In this document: positions 61,704 to 64,000 of the stretch, piece after piece
Layout of the letters: every line of letters begins with the position of its first letter
Numbering within the stretch: the first letter of the stretch is position 1
NCBI RefSeq assembly: GCF_036046055.1
Contig: NZ_CP107939.1
Span: forward strand, 6,820,001 to 6,884,000
Reading direction: 5' to 3'
DNA: 64,000 nt
DNA from: Nocardia sp. NBC_00403
GTDB lineage: Bacteria > Actinomycetota > Actinomycetes > Mycobacteriales > Mycobacteriaceae
The notes under the pieces: model-generated
The model's input: only the letters and a program-made list of their open reading frames with translations
What the model was told of the DNA's origin: nothing
Databases searched by the model: none
Position numbers and translations under genes: made by a program

Positions 61704-62339
61704 GTGACACCGCTCGACTTCCGCGACGGAGCCGCACCGACCGAGGGACCCGATGAGCCAGCTCAATTTCGTGCCGCGGTCGAGGCGATGGCCACCGCTA
61801 CCGTGCACCCTCGGATCGAGCTGGCACCGATCCGCCCGCCGCAACGCCTGGCCCCCTATTCGTACGCGCTCGGCGCCGAAGTCAAACACCCCGAAACCGC
61901 TGTCGTGCCAGTCGATTCCGAGGGCGATGCGTTCGGCAGGCTGATCCTCCTACACGATCCGGACGGCGACGACGCATGGCACGGCACCTTCCGTCTGGTC
62001 GCCTATATCCAGGCCGACATCGACGGCGCGCTGGCCACCGACCCGCTGTTGCCGGAGGTCGCCTGGAGTTGGCTGGTGGACGCTCTCGAAACGCGCAACG
62101 AGCCGTTCACGGCCCTGGGCGGCACCGTCACCTCGACGAGTTCGGTGCGCTACGGCGACATCGCCGGGCCGCCACGGGCGCACCAATTGGAGCTGCGCGC
62201 ATCGTGGACTGCGGTCACCACCGACATGCGGCCACACGTGGAAGCGTTCTGCGAAGTGCTCGCCTACGCGGCCGGGCTGCCGCCCGCCGGGATCACCCAT
62301 CTGCGGCCAGAGTCCTATACCAGCAACGACCACATCTAA
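61704..62339 (+). CDS. DUF3000 protein
   Basis: The 211-residue protein is the DUF3000 type found in actinobacteria next to RNase D (M. tuberculosis Rv2680): FRAAVEAMATATVHPRIELA, PYSYALGAEVKHPETAVVPV, GRLILLHDPDGDDAWHGTFR and SSVRYGDIAGPPRAHQLELR. It starts at GTG 61704. It lies 22 bases upstream of the RNase D gene and is surely co-transcribed. No function is established. Confidence 0.9.
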   Translation: MTPLDFRDGAAPTEGPDEPAQFRAAVEAMATATVHPRIELAPIRPPQRLAPYSYALGAEVKHPETAVVPVDSEGDAFGRLILLHDPDGDDAWHGTFRLVAYIQADIDGALATDPLLPEVAWSWLVDALETRNEPFTALGGTVTSTSSVRYGDIAGPPRAHQLELRASWTAVTTDMRPHVEAFCEVLAYAAGLPPAGITHLRPESYTSNDHI

Positions 62340-62361
62340 CCGCCACGTAAAGTTCAAGTTT

Positions 62362-63645
62362 ATGCCGGTAGCAGACGAGTCCGACCAGGGCAGCACAGCG
62401 GAAGACAACGCAGCGGAGCCGCTGCTGGTCCCCGCGGCGGGTGTTCCACCCGTACTGGCTACCGCACGCGAGATCGCCGATGCCGCTGCCCGCCTTGCCG
62501 GGGGCACCGGTCCGCTGGCTGTCGACGCCGAACGTGCGTCCGGTTTCCGATATTCGGCCCGGGCTTACCTGATCCAACTGCGCCGCGCCGGAGCGGGCAG
62601 CTTCCTCGTCGACCCGATTCCGGTGACCGATGAGCTCGCCCCGCTGGCCGAGGCGATCAACGATCTCGAATGGGTACTGCATTCGGCGGACCAGGACCTG
62701 CCGGGTCTCGCCGAACTCGGTCTGCATCCCGCGCGGCTGTTCGACACCGAATTGGGTGGCAGGCTGGCCGGTTTCGAACGCGTCGGGCTCGCGGCGATGG
62801 TCGAGAAGCTGCTCGGCAGGGCGCTGCGCAAGGGCCATGGCGCGGCCGACTGGTCCACGAGGCCGCTGCCCGACGAGTGGCTGAACTACGCCGCGCTCGA
62901 TGTCGAGCTGCTACTGGAACTGCGCGACGAAGTCGCGAAAGCACTCGACGAACAGGGCAAGACAGATTGGGCCGCACAGGAATTCGAGCACGTTCGCAGC
63001 ACCGAGCCCGGCGCGCCGAAGGCCGATCGGTGGCGGCGTACCTCCGGTATCCACCAACTGCGCCGCACCAGGCAGCTGGCGATCGTGCGCGAACTGTGGA
63101 ACACCAGGGACGGGTTGGCGCGATCCCGCGACGTCGCGCCCGCGCGCATCCTCCCGGACTCCGCGATCGTTTCCGCCGCGACCACCGAGCCGCGCACCAT
63201 CGCCCAGCTGCGGGCGCTGCCGGTCTTCGGCGGGCCACGGCAGCGGCGGTACTCCCGAGAGTGGCTCGGCGCCGTCGACCGCGGTCGGACGCTGCCCGAC
63301 AGTGAGCTGCCGCCACTGACCCAGCCCTTCGACGGGCCGCCTCCGGTGAACCGGTGGGAACGCCGGGATGCCGCTGCGGCCGCCCGGCTGACCAGGGCGC
63401 GTGCCGAGATGGGTGAGCTGTCCACCGAACATGCCATTCCGGTGGAGAATCTGCTCTCCCCCGACCTGGTGCGGCGCCTGTGCTGGGACGGGCTGCCGGA
63501 TTACGACCGTATCCCGGATTCACCCGCCGACCTGGCGGCGGCCATCGACGGATTCCTCAAGTCGGGCGGGGCGCGGCCGTGGCAGCGGGAGCTGGCGGTA
63601 CCTCGGCTGACGGCAGCGCTGACTCCGGAAACGCGCGACGCTTAA
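62362..63645 (+). CDS. Ribonuclease D-like 3'-5' exonuclease with HRDC domain
   Basis: The 427-residue protein has a DEDD exonuclease domain: LAVDAERASGFRYSARAYLI (DxE), WVLHSADQDLPGLAELGLHP, and the third motif YAALDVELLLELRDEVAKAL. An HRDC domain for RNA binding (LRRTRQLAIVRELWNTRDGL, ILPDSAIVSAATTEPRTIAQ, LRALPVFGGPR) and a C-terminal helical part follow. RNase D trims tRNA 3' ends. It is syntenic with Rv2681. Confidence 0.93.
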   Translation: MPVADESDQGSTAEDNAAEPLLVPAAGVPPVLATAREIADAAARLAGGTGPLAVDAERASGFRYSARAYLIQLRRAGAGSFLVDPIPVTDELAPLAEAINDLEWVLHSADQDLPGLAELGLHPARLFDTELGGRLAGFERVGLAAMVEKLLGRALRKGHGAADWSTRPLPDEWLNYAALDVELLLELRDEVAKALDEQGKTDWAAQEFEHVRSTEPGAPKADRWRRTSGIHQLRRTRQLAIVRELWNTRDGLARSRDVAPARILPDSAIVSAATTEPRTIAQLRALPVFGGPRQRRYSREWLGAVDRGRTLPDSELPPLTQPFDGPPPVNRWERRDAAAAARLTRARAEMGELSTEHAIPVENLLSPDLVRRLCWDGLPDYDRIPDSPADLAAAIDGFLKSGGARPWQRELAVPRLTAALTPETRDA

Positions 63646-63702
63646 CGCCCGTTCCTGGATCTGCGCCACACCATTGGCCTGCCGGGCGAGACGCGGAACA
63701 AG

Positions 63703-64000
63703 TCAGGATTTGGCGGTGACCGCGCCTTCGACGGTTTCCTTGAAGACCCGCAAACCTTCGTCCATGCCCACACCGAACGCGACCGCGAGTTCGTCGGGCA
63801 GCACGTCGTGGATCCAGACGAACCGGCTGCCGTTGTCGTGCGGGAAGACCTGCATCGACGCATTGTTGTGCACCGGCGCGACACTGTCGCCGACGATGGA
63901 GTACACGAATCGGTGCTCCGCCTCGTCCAACGCGATCAGACGCTCACGCAGCACCGTTCCGTTCACGAACGTGGCCACCCGAACGCCGGGATCATCGAGC
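63703..64000 (-). CDS. SRPBCC-fold protein, 5' end beyond the window
   Basis: The visible C-terminal 99 residues (TVLRERLIALDEAEHRFVYS, SRFVWIHDVLPDELAVAFGV) match SRPBCC/polyketide-cyclase-like proteins, small proteins that bind hydrophobic ligands in a cavity. The stop is at 63703 and the start lies right of the window. It converges with the RNase D gene. Confidence 0.85.
   Translation of the reverse strand, partial: LDDPGVRVATFVNGTVLRERLIALDEAEHRFVYSIVGDSVAPVHNNASMQVFPHDNGSRFVWIHDVLPDELAVAFGVGMDEGLRVFKETVEGAVTAKS

Noticed and set aside
1..64000. CRISPR arrays
   Set aside because: No series of equally spaced repeats of 24-40 bases was seen; the repeats present are tandem or single inverted repeats.

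Overview
The window looks like chromosomal DNA of a mycolic-acid actinomycete, most likely Nocardia. It is GC-rich, many genes have GTG starts, and it carries an AftC-type arabinofuranosyltransferase and HemQ-dependent haem synthesis. The right-hand block follows the gene order remembered for M. tuberculosis Rv2670c to Rv2681. The genus is inferred; the order Mycobacteriales is well supported. Left edge (1-4.7 kb): the end of a thiolase gene and an acyl-CoA synthetase gene, then IS debris. An IS30-family transposase gene is split by a complete IS3/IS150-type element, and the target site can be rebuilt exactly. || From 4.8 to 33.3 kb lies an accessory region bounded by a tRNA-Val 3' fragment at one end and an intact tRNA-Val(CAC) at the other, like a pair of attachment sites, but with no integrase. 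It holds small secreted proteins, a Ser/Thr kinase and a locus resembling hydroxyproline catabolism in which three of five genes are frameshifted. It also holds a TenA-like gene with an HxlR regulator, a secreted GH1 glycosidase, a TetR/DUF1214/MFS cluster, a DUF202 pair, an aromatic-ring FAD monooxygenase, IS110 and LysR remnants, and a lipoprotein pair (beta-propeller plus DUF1259). || From 33.8 to 34.1 kb is a tRNA cluster (Gly-GCC, Cys-GCA, Val-GAC), then a Clp-N/UVR protein. From 36.2 to 38.4 kb two unfamiliar genes converge: a sigma-region-4-like helix-turn-helix fused to a TnsA-like nuclease fold, and a CoiA-like nuclease-fold protein with a coiled coil and a C-terminal membrane anchor. 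This is the best candidate here for an undescribed system. Then come a coiled-coil, disordered protein, a LysR regulator with its operator, a broken beta-propeller gene, a flavin monooxygenase plus P450 pair, MFS and GNAT genes, a hydrolase, an ABC exporter with a GbsR/MarR regulator, and a secreted tyrosine phosphatase. || From 51.5 to 64 kb is a conserved core block: zapE, a RibD-like reductase, a secreted alpha/beta hydrolase, aftC and msrB. On the other strand are the haem genes hemE, a P-loop kinase, hemG/hemY and hemQ. DUF3000 and RNase D genes read rightwards, and an SRPBCC gene is cut by the window end. Several accessory genes are frameshifted (D-amino-acid dehydrogenase, aldehyde dehydrogenase, GntR, DHFR-like, beta-propeller). 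This suggests real decay in the accessory regions, though assembly indels cannot be ruled out from sequence alone.
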